A stretch of DNA of 64,000 nucleotides. It comes from Nocardioides sp. GY 10127 (GTDB taxonomy: Bacteria; Actinomycetota; Actinomycetes; Propionibacteriales; Nocardioidaceae). Each line of letters starts with the position of its first letter. The first letter of the stretch is position 1. The stretch covers positions 372,001 through 436,000 of the forward strand of contig NZ_STGL01000005.1 of the NCBI RefSeq assembly GCF_004919085.1, read 5' to 3'. A model generated the notes under the pieces. That model made no database searches and was not told where the DNA came from. It saw nothing but the letters and a program-made list of their open reading frames with translations. Shown one piece after another: positions 17,411 through 26,939 of this stretch. The position numbers were made by a program, and so were the translations under genes.

Positions 17411-17438
17411 GTGACGTGGCGCGCGTACGCCCTAGAGT
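17411..17438 (+). promoter_or_regulatory. Candidate promoter for cca
   Basis: GTGACG (17411-17416) and TAGAGT (17433-17438) are separated by 16 bases, with the cca GTG 9 bases after the second box. This suggests a short or absent leader. The match is partial. Confidence 0.4.
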
Positions 17439-17446
17439 GGACTGCC

Positions 17447-18901
17447 GTGCCCGAGACCCAGCCCACCCCCGTGAGCATCGCCGAGGTGCAGCGCGCCGTC
17501 ACCGACGAGCTGGACCGGCTCGGACCGGTCATCGACGAGCTGGGCGCCCGGTTCACCGGCGCCGGCCACGAGATCGCCCTCGTCGGCGGGCCGGTGCGCG
17601 ACGCCATGCTCGGCCGCCGGCACAACGACCTCGACCTCACCACCTCCGCGCGCCCCGAGGAGACCGAGCGCCTGCTCAAGGGCTGGGCGGACGCGACCTG
17701 GGACATGGGCCGCGAGTTCGGCACCATCGGCTGCCGCAAGGGCGACTTCCAGGTCGAGATCACCACGTACCGCTCGGAGACCTACGACCCGTCCTCCCGC
17801 AAGCCCGACGTCGACTTCGGCGACAGCCTCGGCGGTGACCTGGGTCGGCGCGACTTCACGGTCAACGCCATGGCGGTGCGCCTGCCCGACCGGACGGTGG
17901 AGGACCCGTTCGGCGGGGTGCTCGACCTGGCCGCGGGCCTGCTGCGCACGCCGGGCCGCCCGGAGGACTCCTTCTCCGACGACCCGCTGCGGATGATGCG
18001 GGCCGCCCGCTTCGCCGCGCAGCTGGGCTTCGACGTCCACCCCGACGTGGTGCGGGCGATGACCGGGATGGCCGACCGGATCGAGATCATCTCCGCCGAG
18101 CGGGTGCGCGACGAGCTGGTGAAGCTGGTCTGCGCGCGGTGGCCGCGGCGCGGCCTCACGCTGCTGGTGGAGACCGGGCTGGCCGAGCGCGTCCTGCCCG
18201 AGCTGCCCGCGCTCGCCCTCGAGCGCGACGAGCACCACCGGCACAAGGACGTCTACGAGCACACCCTCACCGTGCTGGAGCAGGCGATCGACCTCGAGGC
18301 CGAGCGGCTCGACGGGCCCGACTTCGTCGCCCGGTTCGCGGCGCTCATGCACGACGTCGGCAAGCCGCGGACCCGCCGGTTCCTCGACGACGGCACGGTG
18401 ACCTTCCACCATCACGACGTCGTGGGCGCCAAGATCACCCGCAAGCGGATGAAGGCGCTGCGCTTCTCCAACGAGGAGACCGACCAGGTCAGCCAGCTCG
18501 TCGAGCAGCACCTGCGCTTCCACGGCTACGGCACGGGCGAGTGGACCGACTCCGCCGTCCGTCGCTACGTGCGGGACGCCGGCGACCAGCTCGAGCGGCT
18601 GCACGTGCTGACGCGCGCGGACTCCACCACCCGCAACCGGCGCAAGGCCGAGCGGCTCCAGCGCACCTACGACGACCTGGAGCGGCGGATCGCCGACCTG
18701 CGCGAGCGCGAGGAGCTCGACTCCATCCGCCCGGACCTCGACGGCAACCAGATCATGGAGACCCTCGGCCTCGGCCCCGGCCGGGAGGTCGGCGAGGCCT
18801 ACCGCTGGCTCCTGGAGCTGCGGATGGACGAGGGCCCGCAGGAGCCCGACGTCGCCCGCGAGAAGCTGCTGGCCTGGTGGGCCGAGCGCTCCCAGGCCTG
18901 A
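17447..18901 (+). CDS. cca: CCA tRNA nucleotidyltransferase (PcnA-type, with HD domain)
   Basis: This is a 484-residue class II tRNA nucleotidyltransferase that adds or repairs 3'-CCA ends. The head domain shows LVGGPVRDAMLGR (46-58) and the catalytic DLD (61-63). Template motifs include RRDFTVNAMA and DDPLRMMRAARFAAQLGF. The C-terminal half has an HD phosphohydrolase-like domain (FAALMHDVGKPRTR) and the HHH region TFHHHDVVGA. GTG 17447 matches the first conserved residues. The gene diverges from DUF6049, as in mycobacteria (pcnA, Rv3907c), but the NUDIX gene found between them there is absent. It converges on the IclR gene with 9 bases between. Confidence 0.93.
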   Translation: MPETQPTPVSIAEVQRAVTDELDRLGPVIDELGARFTGAGHEIALVGGPVRDAMLGRRHNDLDLTTSARPEETERLLKGWADATWDMGREFGTIGCRKGDFQVEITTYRSETYDPSSRKPDVDFGDSLGGDLGRRDFTVNAMAVRLPDRTVEDPFGGVLDLAAGLLRTPGRPEDSFSDDPLRMMRAARFAAQLGFDVHPDVVRAMTGMADRIEIISAERVRDELVKLVCARWPRRGLTLLVETGLAERVLPELPALALERDEHHRHKDVYEHTLTVLEQAIDLEAERLDGPDFVARFAALMHDVGKPRTRRFLDDGTVTFHHHDVVGAKITRKRMKALRFSNEETDQVSQLVEQHLRFHGYGTGEWTDSAVRRYVRDAGDQLERLHVLTRADSTTRNRRKAERLQRTYDDLERRIADLREREELDSIRPDLDGNQIMETLGLGPGREVGEAYRWLLELRMDEGPQEPDVAREKLLAWWAERSQA

Positions 18902-18910
18902 GGCCGCGGC

Positions 18911-19684
18911 TCAGCGCCCGCCTGCCCGCTCCCGGCTGACGAGGGCGCGGCCGATGCCCTGCGCGGCCACCTGGAGCGCGGCCACCAGCCGGGGTCGCTG
19001 GAGCTGGCGCGGGGGCACCACGAGGCCCAGCGCGGCGACGACGTCCTCGCCGCGGCGCACGGGCACGGCCGCGGAAGCGGTGCCCAGCGACATCTCCTCC
19101 GCGGTGACGGCCCACCCCTCGCGGACGACGGCCTCGAGCTGCCGGGCGAGCGTGCCCGGGTCGACCACCGTCCGGGACGTGACGCGGCGCAGCCCCCCGG
19201 TGAGCACGGCCTCCCGCACGTCCGCCGGCGCGTGCGCCAGCAGGACCTTGCCCACGCCCGTGGCGTGCAGCGGCAGCCGGGCGCCGACGGTGCTGACGAC
19301 GGGCACCGAGGCGTGCCCGCGCAGCCTGTCCAGGTAGAGGCACTCCCGCCCGTCGCGCACGGCGAGGTGCACGGTGGCGAAGGTGGCGCCGTAGAGGTCG
19401 TGCAGGAACGGGGAGGCCAGCTCCACGAGGTCGAGCTGGACGGGCGCCAGCAGGCCGAGGTCCCACATCCGGCGGCCGACCTCGTAGCGGCCGTCCTCGG
19501 CCCGGCTCAGCGCGCCGTGCGCGACCAGCTCCGCCACGAGGCGGTGGGCGGTGGGCACCGGCACCTCGGCGCGCCGCGCGAGCTCGGTGAGGGAGAGTCG
19601 ACGGTGGGCGTCGTCGAACGCCCCGAGGAGCGCCATCACCCGCGAGGTGACCGTGGCGCCGGGGGTGGAGGTGTTGCCGGCCAT
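18911..19684 (-). CDS. IclR family transcriptional regulator
   Basis: This is a 257-residue regulator. The winged helix-turn-helix occupies about residues 13-75 (SLTELARRAEVPVPTAHRLV, then the wing RYEVGRRMWDLG). A C-terminal effector domain follows, with RLPLHATGVGKVLLA, a conserved IclR ligand-pocket motif, and AVPVRRGEDVVAALGL. It has no obvious catabolic operon beside it: its neighbours are cca (convergent) and ino1. The target genes are therefore unknown. The start ATG 19684 follows a G-rich stretch that is a modest ribosome binding site. Confidence 0.88.
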   Translation of the reverse strand: MAGNTSTPGATVTSRVMALLGAFDDAHRRLSLTELARRAEVPVPTAHRLVAELVAHGALSRAEDGRYEVGRRMWDLGLLAPVQLDLVELASPFLHDLYGATFATVHLAVRDGRECLYLDRLRGHASVPVVSTVGARLPLHATGVGKVLLAHAPADVREAVLTGGLRRVTSRTVVDPGTLARQLEAVVREGWAVTAEEMSLGTASAAVPVRRGEDVVAALGLVVPPRQLQRPRLVAALQVAAQGIGRALVSRERAGGR

Positions 19685-19776
19685 CCCCCGAGTCTGGCCC
19701 GTGGCTGTCGCTCAGCGGAAGTCCGGGGGCCCGGGGACGGGGAGGCCGGGGGACGTGGAGGGGCCGGGACGGCCGA

Positions 19777-19807
19777 ACGGCCCGCCACCACGAGGGTGAC
19801 GGGCCGT
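19777..19807. terminator. Hairpin terminator downstream of ino1
   Basis: ACGGCCCG (19777-19784) pairs with CGGGCCGT (19800-19807) and the stem continues inward through CACC/GGTG with one mismatch. It lies 29 bases past the ino1 stop. No U-tract is present. Confidence 0.65.
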
Positions 19808-19836
19808 CCGGGACGAGCAGGGGTGCGAGCCTCAGC

Positions 19837-20922
19837 TCACTCCTCGCCCTTGATGAACGCCTCGACGCGGGCGCGGCCCTCGTCGTCCGGCAGCTGCACC
19901 GGCGGGGACTTCATGAGGTAGGACGACGCGGAGATGATCGGGCCGCCGATGCCGCGGTCCTTGGCGATCTTCGCGGCGCGCACGGCGTCGATGATGATGC
20001 CGGCGGAGTTCGGGGAGTCCCAGACCTCGAGCTTGTACTCGAGGTTCAGCGGGACGTCACCGAAGGCGCGGCCCTCGAGGCGGACGTAGGCCCACTTGCG
20101 GTCGTCCAGCCACTCGACGTGGTCCGACGGACCGATGTGGACGTTGCGGTCCGAGATCTTGTCGGCCAGCTCGCCCTTGAGGTTCGAGGTGACGGCCTGG
20201 GTCTTGGAGACCTTCTTGGACTCCAGGCGCTCGCGCTCGAGCATGTTCTTGAAGTCCATGTTGCCGCCGACGTTGAGCTGGTACGTGCGGTCCAGCGCGA
20301 CGCCGCGGTCCTCGAACAGCTTCGCCATCACGCGGTGGGTGATGGTGGCGCCGACCTGCGACTTGATGTCGTCGCCGACGATCGGGACGCCGGCGTCCTC
20401 GAACTTCTTGGCCCACTCGGGGTCGGAGGCGATGAAGACGGGCAGGGCGTTGACGAACGCGACCTTCGCGTCGATCGCGCACTGGGCGTAGAACTTGTCG
20501 GCGTCCTCGGAGCCCACCGGCAGGTAGGAGACGAGGACGTCGGCGCCGGAGTCCTTGAGGACCTGGACGACGTCGACCGGCTCGGCCGGGGACTCGTCGA
20601 TGGTCTGGCGGTAGTACTTGCCGAGACCGTCGTAGGTGTGGCCGCGCAGGACCTCGACACCCAGGGTCGGCACGTCGGCGATCTTGATCGTGTTGTTCTG
20701 CGAGGCGTTGATGGCCTCGGAGAGGTCCTTGCCGACCTTGAGGTCGTCCACGTCGAACGCGGCGACGAACTCGACGTCGTTGACGTGGTACTGACCGAAC
20801 TCGACGTGCATCAGACCGGGGACGGTGGCCCGGGGGTCGGCGTCCTTGTAGTACTCGACGCCCTGGACGAGGGAGCTGGCACAGTTGCCGACTCCGACGA
20901 TTGCTACGCGAACCGAACCCAT
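19837..20922 (-). CDS. ino1: Inositol-3-phosphate synthase
   Basis: This 361-residue NAD-dependent enzyme converts glucose 6-phosphate to 1D-myo-inositol 3-phosphate, the entry step for mycothiol and phosphatidylinositol. The N-terminal nucleotide loop is [16 protein letters not shown] (residues 6-21). The conserved core includes [46 protein letters not shown] and [14 protein letters not shown]. The start ATG 20922 has AGGAAGGA upstream. A PadR regulator lies 31 bases upstream on the same strand, the same pairing as ino1 and Rv0047c in M. tuberculosis. Mycothiol supply links it functionally to the thiol-stress genes here. Confidence 0.95.
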   Translation of the reverse strand: MGSVRVAIVGVGNCASSLVQGVEYYKDADPRATVPGLMHVEFGQYHVNDVEFVAAFDVDDLKVGKDLSEAINASQNNTIKIADVPTLGVEVLRGHTYDGLGKYYRQTIDESPAEPVDVVQVLKDSGADVLVSYLPVGSEDADKFYAQCAIDAKVAFVNALPVFIASDPEWAKKFEDAGVPIVGDDIKSQVGATITHRVMAKLFEDRGVALDRTYQLNVGGNMDFKNMLERERLESKKVSKTQAVTSNLKGELADKISDRNVHIGPSDHVEWLDDRKWAYVRLEGRAFGDVPLNLEYKLEVWDSPNSAGIIIDAVRAAKIAKDRGIGGPIISASSYLMKSPPVQLPDDEGRARVEAFIKGEE

Positions 20923-20953
20923 GTGGTGGGTGTCCTTCCTGATCTCTTCTTCC

Positions 20954-21583
20954 TCAGCGGCCGGGGTCGGTCGCTCGGGGGGTGACGACGTCGCCGGTCG
21001 GCGCCGCCGTGGTGTCTGTGGGTGACGTGCCGCCGTCCGGGCTGCTCGCCCGGCGCTCGGCGTCGATGAGCCGGGAGAGCCAGTCGACCTCGCGCTCGAC
21101 GGACTCGACGCCGTGACGCTGGAGCTCGGCCGCGTAGCGGTCGACCTCCTTCTGCGTCATGGTCAGCTCGGCCTGGATCCGGTGGAGCCGCTCCTGGAGG
21201 CGGCTGCGCCGACCCTCCAGGACCCTCAGGCGGCTCTCCATGTCGGTCCGCTCGAAGAAAGCGAACCGGATGCCGAACGTGTCGTCCTCCCAGGCCGTGG
21301 GCCCGACCTCGGTCATGAGCCGCTCGAAGGCGGCGTGACCGGACTCGGTGACCTGGTAGGTGATGCGCGGACGGCGCGTGGTCGGGGCTGCGACGTGCGA
21401 GACCTCCTCGATGAGGTTCCCGCGCAGCATCTTCTTGAGGGTGGGGTAGAGGGAGCCGTAGGACAGCACCCGACCCCAGCCCAGCATGAGGTTGAGCCGC
21501 TTGCGCAGCTCGTAGCCGTGCATGGGTCCCTCGTGCAGCAGCCCGAGGACTGCCAGCTCGATGGTCTCCGCACGTCGTGTCAC
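20954..21583 (-). CDS. PadR family transcriptional regulator
   Basis: This is a 209-residue regulator. The PadR winged helix-turn-helix fills residues 1-110 ([40 protein letters not shown] and the wing [20 protein letters not shown]). A coiled-coil region follows (about 120-185), ending in a Thr-rich tail. The GTG start at 21583 has no ribosome binding site, but TACGAT lies 7 bases upstream, so the message is probably leaderless. A TATC-N5-GATA inverted repeat overlaps this -10 box, suggesting self-repression. It likely co-regulates ino1, 31 bases downstream. The effector is unknown. Confidence 0.9.
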   Translation of the reverse strand: MTRRAETIELAVLGLLHEGPMHGYELRKRLNLMLGWGRVLSYGSLYPTLKKMLRGNLIEEVSHVAAPTTRRPRITYQVTESGHAAFERLMTEVGPTAWEDDTFGIRFAFFERTDMESRLRVLEGRRSRLQERLHRIQAELTMTQKEVDRYAAELQRHGVESVEREVDWLSRLIDAERRASSPDGGTSPTDTTAAPTGDVVTPRATDPGR

Positions 21584-21589
21584 TCGACG

Positions 21590-21602
21590 TATCGTAGTGA
21601 TA
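21590..21602. promoter_or_regulatory. Candidate PadR operator overlapping its own -10 box
   Basis: TATC (21590-21593) and GATA (21599-21602) form an inverted repeat with a 5-base centre, extended by AT-rich bases (TATAT) on one side. It overlaps the minus-strand -10-like TACGAT. PadR operators are typically such AT-rich dyads. Confidence 0.5.
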
Positions 21603-21874
21603 TATCCGCCTGTGCCTAGTCACCCCTCCTGTGGGGTGGCTCACGGTTCCGCAGAACGTCTGGCGCGTCCTGACCCACGTGGGGTAGAGGACGCCGGCGA
21701 GCCGCCGGTCGCGAGCAAGGTCACGCCCGGCCCGGCCTGCGGGGGTGCCACGGAAGGCGGTGGATGGGGGAGCGTTGCGTACCCTGATCGACGGCCCACG
21801 CCCCCACCGGGCCTCCGGACGCGCTCCCGGGACCGCGCGTCACGTCCTGTCCCCGAACAACGGAGCACCGACAC

Positions 21875-24262
21875 GTGAGTGGCAAGCGCCGGGCCGAGGG
21901 GCCCGCCGTGACGAAGGCATCCCCGGCTCCCAAGCCGAAGCGCTCCTGGAAGCGCCGCCTCCTGAGCGTCGTGAAGTGGGGCGTCGTCGCCGGGCTCGTC
22001 CTGTGCCTCGTCGGCGTCGCCGGCCTCGTCTACCTGTACAAGACGACGGACCTGCCCGACCCCAACGCGGACTTCGAGACGCAGACGACCTTCGTCTACT
22101 ACTCCGACGGGTCCTCCAAGATCGGCCAGTTCGCCACGCAGGACCGCACGTCCATCTCCTACGACGAGATGCCGCAGTCCATCAAGGACGCCGTGGTGGC
22201 GGCCGAGAACCAGACGTTCTGGACCGACTCGGGCATCGACGTGAAGGGCATCCTCCGGGCCGTCCTCAACAACGCCACGGGCAACTCCACGCAGGGCGCC
22301 TCGACGATCACCCAGCAGTACATCAAGGTCATGTACCTGAACCAGGAGCAGTCCTACAAGCGCAAGCTCAAGGAGGCGCTGCTCGCGCTCAAGCTCCAGC
22401 GCGAGGTCAGCAAGGCCGAGCTGCTGAAGAACTACCTCAACACCATCTACTTCGGCCGGGGCGCCTACGGCATCCAGGCCGCGGCCCAGGCGTACTTCGC
22501 CGTGGACGCGAAGGACCTGACGCTCAAGCAGTCGGCCGTCCTCGCCGCCGTCCTCAACAACCCCACCAACTTCGACCCGGCCAACGGCAAGGACGCGCGC
22601 CAGGCGCTGCTGGGTCGCTACCAGTACGTGCTCGACAACATGGCCAAGCTCGGCTCCATCACCGAGGAGCAGGCGGACAAGGCCAAGAAGCGCCTGCCGG
22701 CGTTCCCGGACATCGAGGTGGAGAGCACCTACGGCGGCCAGCGCGGTCACATGCTCACCCTGGTCAAGCAGGAGCTGCTCAAGCTCGGCTACACCGAGGA
22801 GCAGATCGAGGGCGGCGGCCTCCAGGTCACCACCACGCTCACCCGCAAGGCCATGCGCGCCGCGGAGCAGGGCGTGAAGGAGGCCAAGCCGGACGGCATG
22901 AAGAAGAACAAGAACCTGCACGTCGCGGTGGCGAGCGTCCAGCCGGGCACCGGCGCGCTCCTCGGCTTCTACGGGGGCCAGGACTACCTGGAGTCCCAGA
23001 TCGACTGGGCGACCGCGGGCGGCATGGTCGGCTCCACGATGAAGCCGATCACCCTGGCGACGGCGCTGTCGAACGGCTTCTCGCTGCAGGACACCTTCTC
23101 GGGCAACAGCCCGTACACGTTCCCCGACGGCCTCGAGGTGCGCAACGAGGGCACCGGCTCGGACGGCCTGGGCACGGACTACGGCTCGGCGATCACCGCG
23201 CTCTACGGCCTGGAGCAGTCGGTCAACACCGCCTACGTGGACATGTCCGCCCAGATGGACAACGGCCCCGCCAAGATCTACAAGATGGCCGAGAAGATGG
23301 GCGTCCCGCCGGAGAAGGCCGACCAGACCTACCCCGGCATCCCGTCGACCAGCCGCGACTTCTCCGCCGACGACACCCTCATCACCCTGGGCAAGGCCCG
23401 GATCTCCGCGATCAACATGGCGAACGCCTACGCGACCATCGCCAACGGCGGCGTGCGCGCGAACGTGCACGTCATCAAGGAGGTCAAGCTCGCCGACGGC
23501 ACCGTGGACTACAAGTACGACGCCGACGACACCACCCGGGCCATGAGCGCGGACGTCGCCGCCGACACCGCCTACGCCCTCCAGCAGGTCGTCGCCAACG
23601 GCACCGGCACCGCGGCCCAGGCCCTGGGCCGCCCGGTCGGCGGCAAGACCGGCACGGCGACCAACGGCGACGGAGACGTCTCCTCGGCGTGGTTCGTCGG
23701 CATCACGCCGAACATGGCCACGGCCGTCATGTACGTCCGCGGTGACGGCGACGACGCGCTCAACGGCTTCCTGCCCTCCTACTTCGGTGCCGACTACCCG
23801 GCCCGCACGTGGGAGGCCGTGATGGAGAAGCTGATGGACGGCGTCAAGGTCGAGGACTTCCCGGACCCGGCCAACGTCGACGGCGACGCCACGAGCACGG
23901 TGAGCCCCACGGCCACGGCCACCGAGGAGCCGACCGAGACGGCCAGCGCGACCCCGACCGAGACGGCCAGCGCGACCCCGACGAAGACGGCCAGCGCCAC
24001 GCCGACCGAGACGGCCAGCGCGACCCCGACGGAGACGGCCAGCGCCACGCCGAGCGCCACGGCGACCGAGACCTGCGTCGCGGGCGCCTGCGTGGGCTCC
24101 TCGAGCAGCCCCTCGGCGTCCTCGAGCGCCTCCTCGACCGCGACCACCCAGCCGAGCAACGGCGCCAGCCGGACGGCCTCGGCCGGTCGGCTCGCGTCCG
24201 AGACCCGGCGGCGTCGCCGTCGCCGGCGCGCGGGCTGCGGCCCGGCGCGTCGCGCGGCGTGA
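21875..24262 (+). CDS. Class A penicillin-binding protein (PBP1A/PonA-type)
   Basis: This is a 795-residue bifunctional peptidoglycan synthase. After a basic cytoplasmic start there is one transmembrane helix (about 37-57). The GT51 transglycosylase domain shows AAENQTFWTDSGID, QGASTITQQYIK and RGAYGIQAAAQAYF. The transpeptidase domain shows STMK (active serine), SVN and KTGT. The C-terminal 120 residues are a Thr/Ser/Ala-rich tail with five TETASATP repeats and an odd run of arginines at the end. GTG 21875 has CGGAG upstream. It equals ponA1 by position, upstream of a GT87 gene. MurJ and FemAB-like proteins nearby belong to the same pathway. Confidence 0.93.
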   Translation: MSGKRRAEGPAVTKASPAPKPKRSWKRRLLSVVKWGVVAGLVLCLVGVAGLVYLYKTTDLPDPNADFETQTTFVYYSDGSSKIGQFATQDRTSISYDEMPQSIKDAVVAAENQTFWTDSGIDVKGILRAVLNNATGNSTQGASTITQQYIKVMYLNQEQSYKRKLKEALLALKLQREVSKAELLKNYLNTIYFGRGAYGIQAAAQAYFAVDAKDLTLKQSAVLAAVLNNPTNFDPANGKDARQALLGRYQYVLDNMAKLGSITEEQADKAKKRLPAFPDIEVESTYGGQRGHMLTLVKQELLKLGYTEEQIEGGGLQVTTTLTRKAMRAAEQGVKEAKPDGMKKNKNLHVAVASVQPGTGALLGFYGGQDYLESQIDWATAGGMVGSTMKPITLATALSNGFSLQDTFSGNSPYTFPDGLEVRNEGTGSDGLGTDYGSAITALYGLEQSVNTAYVDMSAQMDNGPAKIYKMAEKMGVPPEKADQTYPGIPSTSRDFSADDTLITLGKARISAINMANAYATIANGGVRANVHVIKEVKLADGTVDYKYDADDTTRAMSADVAADTAYALQQVVANGTGTAAQALGRPVGGKTGTATNGDGDVSSAWFVGITPNMATAVMYVRGDGDDALNGFLPSYFGADYPARTWEAVMEKLMDGVKVEDFPDPANVDGDATSTVSPTATATEEPTETASATPTETASATPTKTASATPTETASATPTETASATPSATATETCVAGACVGSSSSPSASSSASSTATTQPSNGASRTASAGRLASETRRRRRRRRAGCGPARRAA
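23933..24052. repeat. Five 24-bp tandem repeats encoding TETASATP
   Basis: Five consecutive 24-base units code for TETASATP or TKTASATP in the secreted tail of the PBP. The length is a multiple of three, so expansion keeps the frame. The tail is probably a flexible wall-spanning or O-glycosylated segment. Confidence 0.9.
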
Positions 24263-24289
24263 GCCCGGCCGGGCTGGTGAGGTGACCCG

Positions 24290-25759
24290 GTGAGCCACGT
24301 CCACCCCACCCAGGACGACCCGGTCGCCGGGCCGCTGAGCGAGGCGATCGGCGGCCCGGTCGGCTCGCGGGCGGGGCGGCACCGCTGGTGGACGCCCGTG
24401 CGCGTGCTGCTGGCGATCACCGCGATCACCTTCGCGCTCGGCATGGTGCAGAAGACCAACTGCTACGACGACACCTGGACCGACGGCACGTCGCGCTACA
24501 CGCACATGTGCTACTCGGACCTGCCCTACCTCTACACCGGGCGGGGCTTCGCCGAGCTCGCGTGGCCCTACTCCACCGACGCCGACGTGCGCGAGCGCTA
24601 CCCGGACGTCATGGAGTACCCCGTCGTCATCTCCTACTGGGCCTTCGGCACGGCCGTGGTGACGCACTGGGTCGCCGGCAGCCCGGACCTGGCGGAGCGG
24701 GCGACGCAGACCACCGACGCCCTGTTCGGCGACCTCGACGTGCAGCGGGAGATCCGTGGCTACGTCATCGTCAACGCCGTCGGCTTCGCGGTGCTGACGC
24801 TGCTGGCCGTGTGGCTGCTGGCGGGGGTGAACCCCCGCCGCCCGTGGGACGCGGTGTTCATGGCCGCCAGCCCCGCGCTGCTGCTCTCCGGCCTGGTGAA
24901 CTGGGACCTGCTCGCGGTGACCTGCGTGGCCGGGGCCCTGTGGGCCCACGCGCGGGGCCGGCCGGTGCTGACGGGTGCCCTCATCGGGCTGGGGACGGCG
25001 ACCAAGCTGTACCCGCTGTTCCTCCTGGGCGCGGTCGCCGTCCTGGCGCTGCGCCGCGACCGCCGGCCGTCCGCGGGCGACCCGTCCGTGGCGGGGCCGC
25101 CGCGCCGCGACCTCGGGGGCCTGGCCCGCACCGTGCTCGCCGGGCTCGTCACCTGGGCCGTCGTCCAGCTGCCGGCGCTGGCCGAGGGCGTGGGCCCCTG
25201 GAAGGTCTTCTGGACCTTCAACGACGAGCGCGGTGCCGACCTCGGCTCGCTGTGGCTCGTGGTGCAGCAGGCCGCGGCCACGACCATCCCGGTCTCCCTC
25301 ATCAACGACGTCTCGCTCGGCTTCTTCGCCGTGTGGTGCGTCGGCGTGCTGGCCCTCGGCCTGCTGGCCAAGGAGCCGCCGCGGCTGGCCCAGCTCGGCT
25401 TCCTGCTGGTGGCCGGGTTCCTGCTGGTCAACAAGGTGTACTCGCCGCAGTACGTGCTGTGGCTGCTGCCGCTGGCGGCGCTCGCCCGGCCGCGCTGGCG
25501 CGACCACGTCGTGTGGCAGAGCACCGAGGTGCTCTACTTCGCGATGGTCTGGTGGTACCTCGGCGGGTTCCTCACCCCCGGGGGCGGCGGGGACGCCGGC
25601 TTCTACTGGCTCGCGATCGTCCTGCGAGTGCTCGGCGAGCTCTACCTCGTGGCCGTCGTCGTCCGCGACGTCCTGCTGCCCTCGCACGACCCCGTGGCGC
25701 GCGGCCCCCTGCTGCGGCGGCGGGTGCCGCGCCGGCAGGCGTCCGCGGTGGCGGGCTGA
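24290..25759 (+). CDS. GT87 family membrane glycosyltransferase (DUF2029)
   Basis: This is a 489-residue polytopic protein with roughly ten hydrophobic segments, consistent with polyprenyl-phosphate-mannose-dependent mannosyltransferases of family GT87. After the first helix, an extracytoplasmic loop carries conserved Cys and Tyr residues (KTNCYDDTW and MCYSDLPYLY) and the family stretch MEYPVVISYW. The late segment NKVYSPQYVLWLLPL is also typical. The start GTG 24290 follows GAGGTG. It lies 27 bases after the PBP gene in the order of Rv0050-Rv0051. It may mannosylate a lipoglycan or a secreted protein; the acceptor is unknown. Confidence 0.85.
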   Translation: MSHVHPTQDDPVAGPLSEAIGGPVGSRAGRHRWWTPVRVLLAITAITFALGMVQKTNCYDDTWTDGTSRYTHMCYSDLPYLYTGRGFAELAWPYSTDADVRERYPDVMEYPVVISYWAFGTAVVTHWVAGSPDLAERATQTTDALFGDLDVQREIRGYVIVNAVGFAVLTLLAVWLLAGVNPRRPWDAVFMAASPALLLSGLVNWDLLAVTCVAGALWAHARGRPVLTGALIGLGTATKLYPLFLLGAVAVLALRRDRRPSAGDPSVAGPPRRDLGGLARTVLAGLVTWAVVQLPALAEGVGPWKVFWTFNDERGADLGSLWLVVQQAAATTIPVSLINDVSLGFFAVWCVGVLALGLLAKEPPRLAQLGFLLVAGFLLVNKVYSPQYVLWLLPLAALARPRWRDHVVWQSTEVLYFAMVWWYLGGFLTPGGGGDAGFYWLAIVLRVLGELYLVAVVVRDVLLPSHDPVARGPLLRRRVPRRQASAVAG

Positions 25760-25793
25760 CCCTCCGGTCGGCCCGCCGGGGCGGGTTCAGCCC
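25753..25793. terminator. Convergent-gene hairpin containing both stop codons
   Basis: GGGCTGA (25753-25759) and TCAGCCC (25787-25793) are inverted repeats that include the stop codons of both flanking convergent genes. An inner GC-rich stem lies between them. It is a likely bidirectional terminator. Confidence 0.55.
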
Positions 25794-26932
25794 TCGACGG
25801 TGACGTCGTCGAAGGACGTGGTGGTGAACCGCACCCGGACGTCGACGGTGTCGCCGACGCGCGGGACCCGCGAGCCGGAGGGCAGGAACAGCATCGAGGC
25901 CTGCATGTGCGGCGGCTCCGCGAAGAGCCGCTGGGTGCCGTCGATGCTGAAGGGGCTGCGCACCAGGCCGAGCGCGTCGAGGCCGCCGCGGGCGAGCGTG
26001 CCGGCGCGGCCGCGCAGGTCGAGCGACCCGGTCGGTGCCTCCAGGCCGATCCCGTGCGCCGTGCCGCCGGAGACCACCAGCAGGTGGCCCGAGCGCGGCG
26101 CCGTCCGGCCGCGGTAGCCGTAGACGTCCCCCCGCTCGAGGGGGTGGACGTCGAGCACGTGGGCGCGCACCCGCAGCGCACCGCGCTCGCCCAGCCACAG
26201 GCGGGTGCCGGTGCGGGGGCGGAAGACGAGGTCGGGCCAGTCGTGGCGCAGGCGGCCGAGCTCGGAATCGGTGAGGTGGCTGACCCAGACCCGGTGGGCG
26301 CCCGCGGCACCCTCGCCGGCCCCGGGCAGGTCCGCGCCCACGACGTCCGTGAGCAGGCGGCTGACCTGGGAGTAGTGGTCACCCTGCGCGAGCGGCAGGT
26401 GGAGCGCGACGCCCTCGAGCCGGGCGCGGGGGTGGTCGCGGAGCGCGGCCGAGGCCTCCCAGAGCCCGCGGGCCGAGAAGCCGTGGCGCAGCATCGTCGT
26501 GCTGCGCTCCAGCACCAGGCGGGCGTCGGGCCGCCGGGCGAGCAGGTCCGCCACGTCCTCCGGGCGCCCGAGGGTGTGCACGAGGCGGCGGCTGAGGGCG
26601 TCGTCCGCGAGGACGTCGAGCGCCGCCCCGAACGGGCGCCAGGGGGTGAGGACGAGCAGGTCCCCGTCGAAGCGGGACGAGACCTCGCCCAGCTCCTCGT
26701 AGGTGCCGACCGCGAGCGTGTCGCCGATCGTCGGGTCGAGCGGGGTGCCGTCGCGACCGGTGTCGCCCGCCAGGGCGCGCTCGTGCAGCCACTGCGCCCG
26801 GCGGGCCAGGCGGCCCAGGCCGAAGCCGTAGCCGTTGCCCTTGGCCACGGGGACCAGCCCGGGCAGGGCGGCCGCGGTGTCGAGGAGGTGGGCCCGCCAG
26901 CGGGGGCCGTCGACGGAGAGGACGAGGCTCAT
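25787..26932 (-). CDS. Alanine racemase-like PLP protein
   Basis: This is a 381-residue protein with an alanine racemase N-terminal barrel. The PLP lysine motif is VAKGNGYGFG (residues about 28-37), and RHGFSARGLW and GVALHLPLAQGDHYSQV follow. The C-terminal domain exists (GDVYGYRGRTAP and later), but I do not see the canonical catalytic-tyrosine and CMDQ signatures. It may therefore be a decarboxylase-like or regulatory relative rather than a true racemase. It starts 7 bases after the FemAB-like gene and is likely translated with it. That suggests a role in peptidoglycan amino acids, which is inference. Confidence 0.75.
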   Translation of the reverse strand: MSLVLSVDGPRWRAHLLDTAAALPGLVPVAKGNGYGFGLGRLARRAQWLHERALAGDTGRDGTPLDPTIGDTLAVGTYEELGEVSSRFDGDLLVLTPWRPFGAALDVLADDALSRRLVHTLGRPEDVADLLARRPDARLVLERSTTMLRHGFSARGLWEASAALRDHPRARLEGVALHLPLAQGDHYSQVSRLLTDVVGADLPGAGEGAAGAHRVWVSHLTDSELGRLRHDWPDLVFRPRTGTRLWLGERGALRVRAHVLDVHPLERGDVYGYRGRTAPRSGHLLVVSGGTAHGIGLEAPTGSLDLRGRAGTLARGGLDALGLVRSPFSIDGTQRLFAEPPHMQASMLFLPSGSRVPRVGDTVDVRVRFTTTSFDDVTVEG

Positions 26933-26939
26933 GCCGCGC

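Noticed and set aside
21641..25687. A 1348-codon minus-strand open frame opposite the PBP and GT87 genes
   Set aside because: It is a mirror of two certain plus-strand genes with no recognisable domain.
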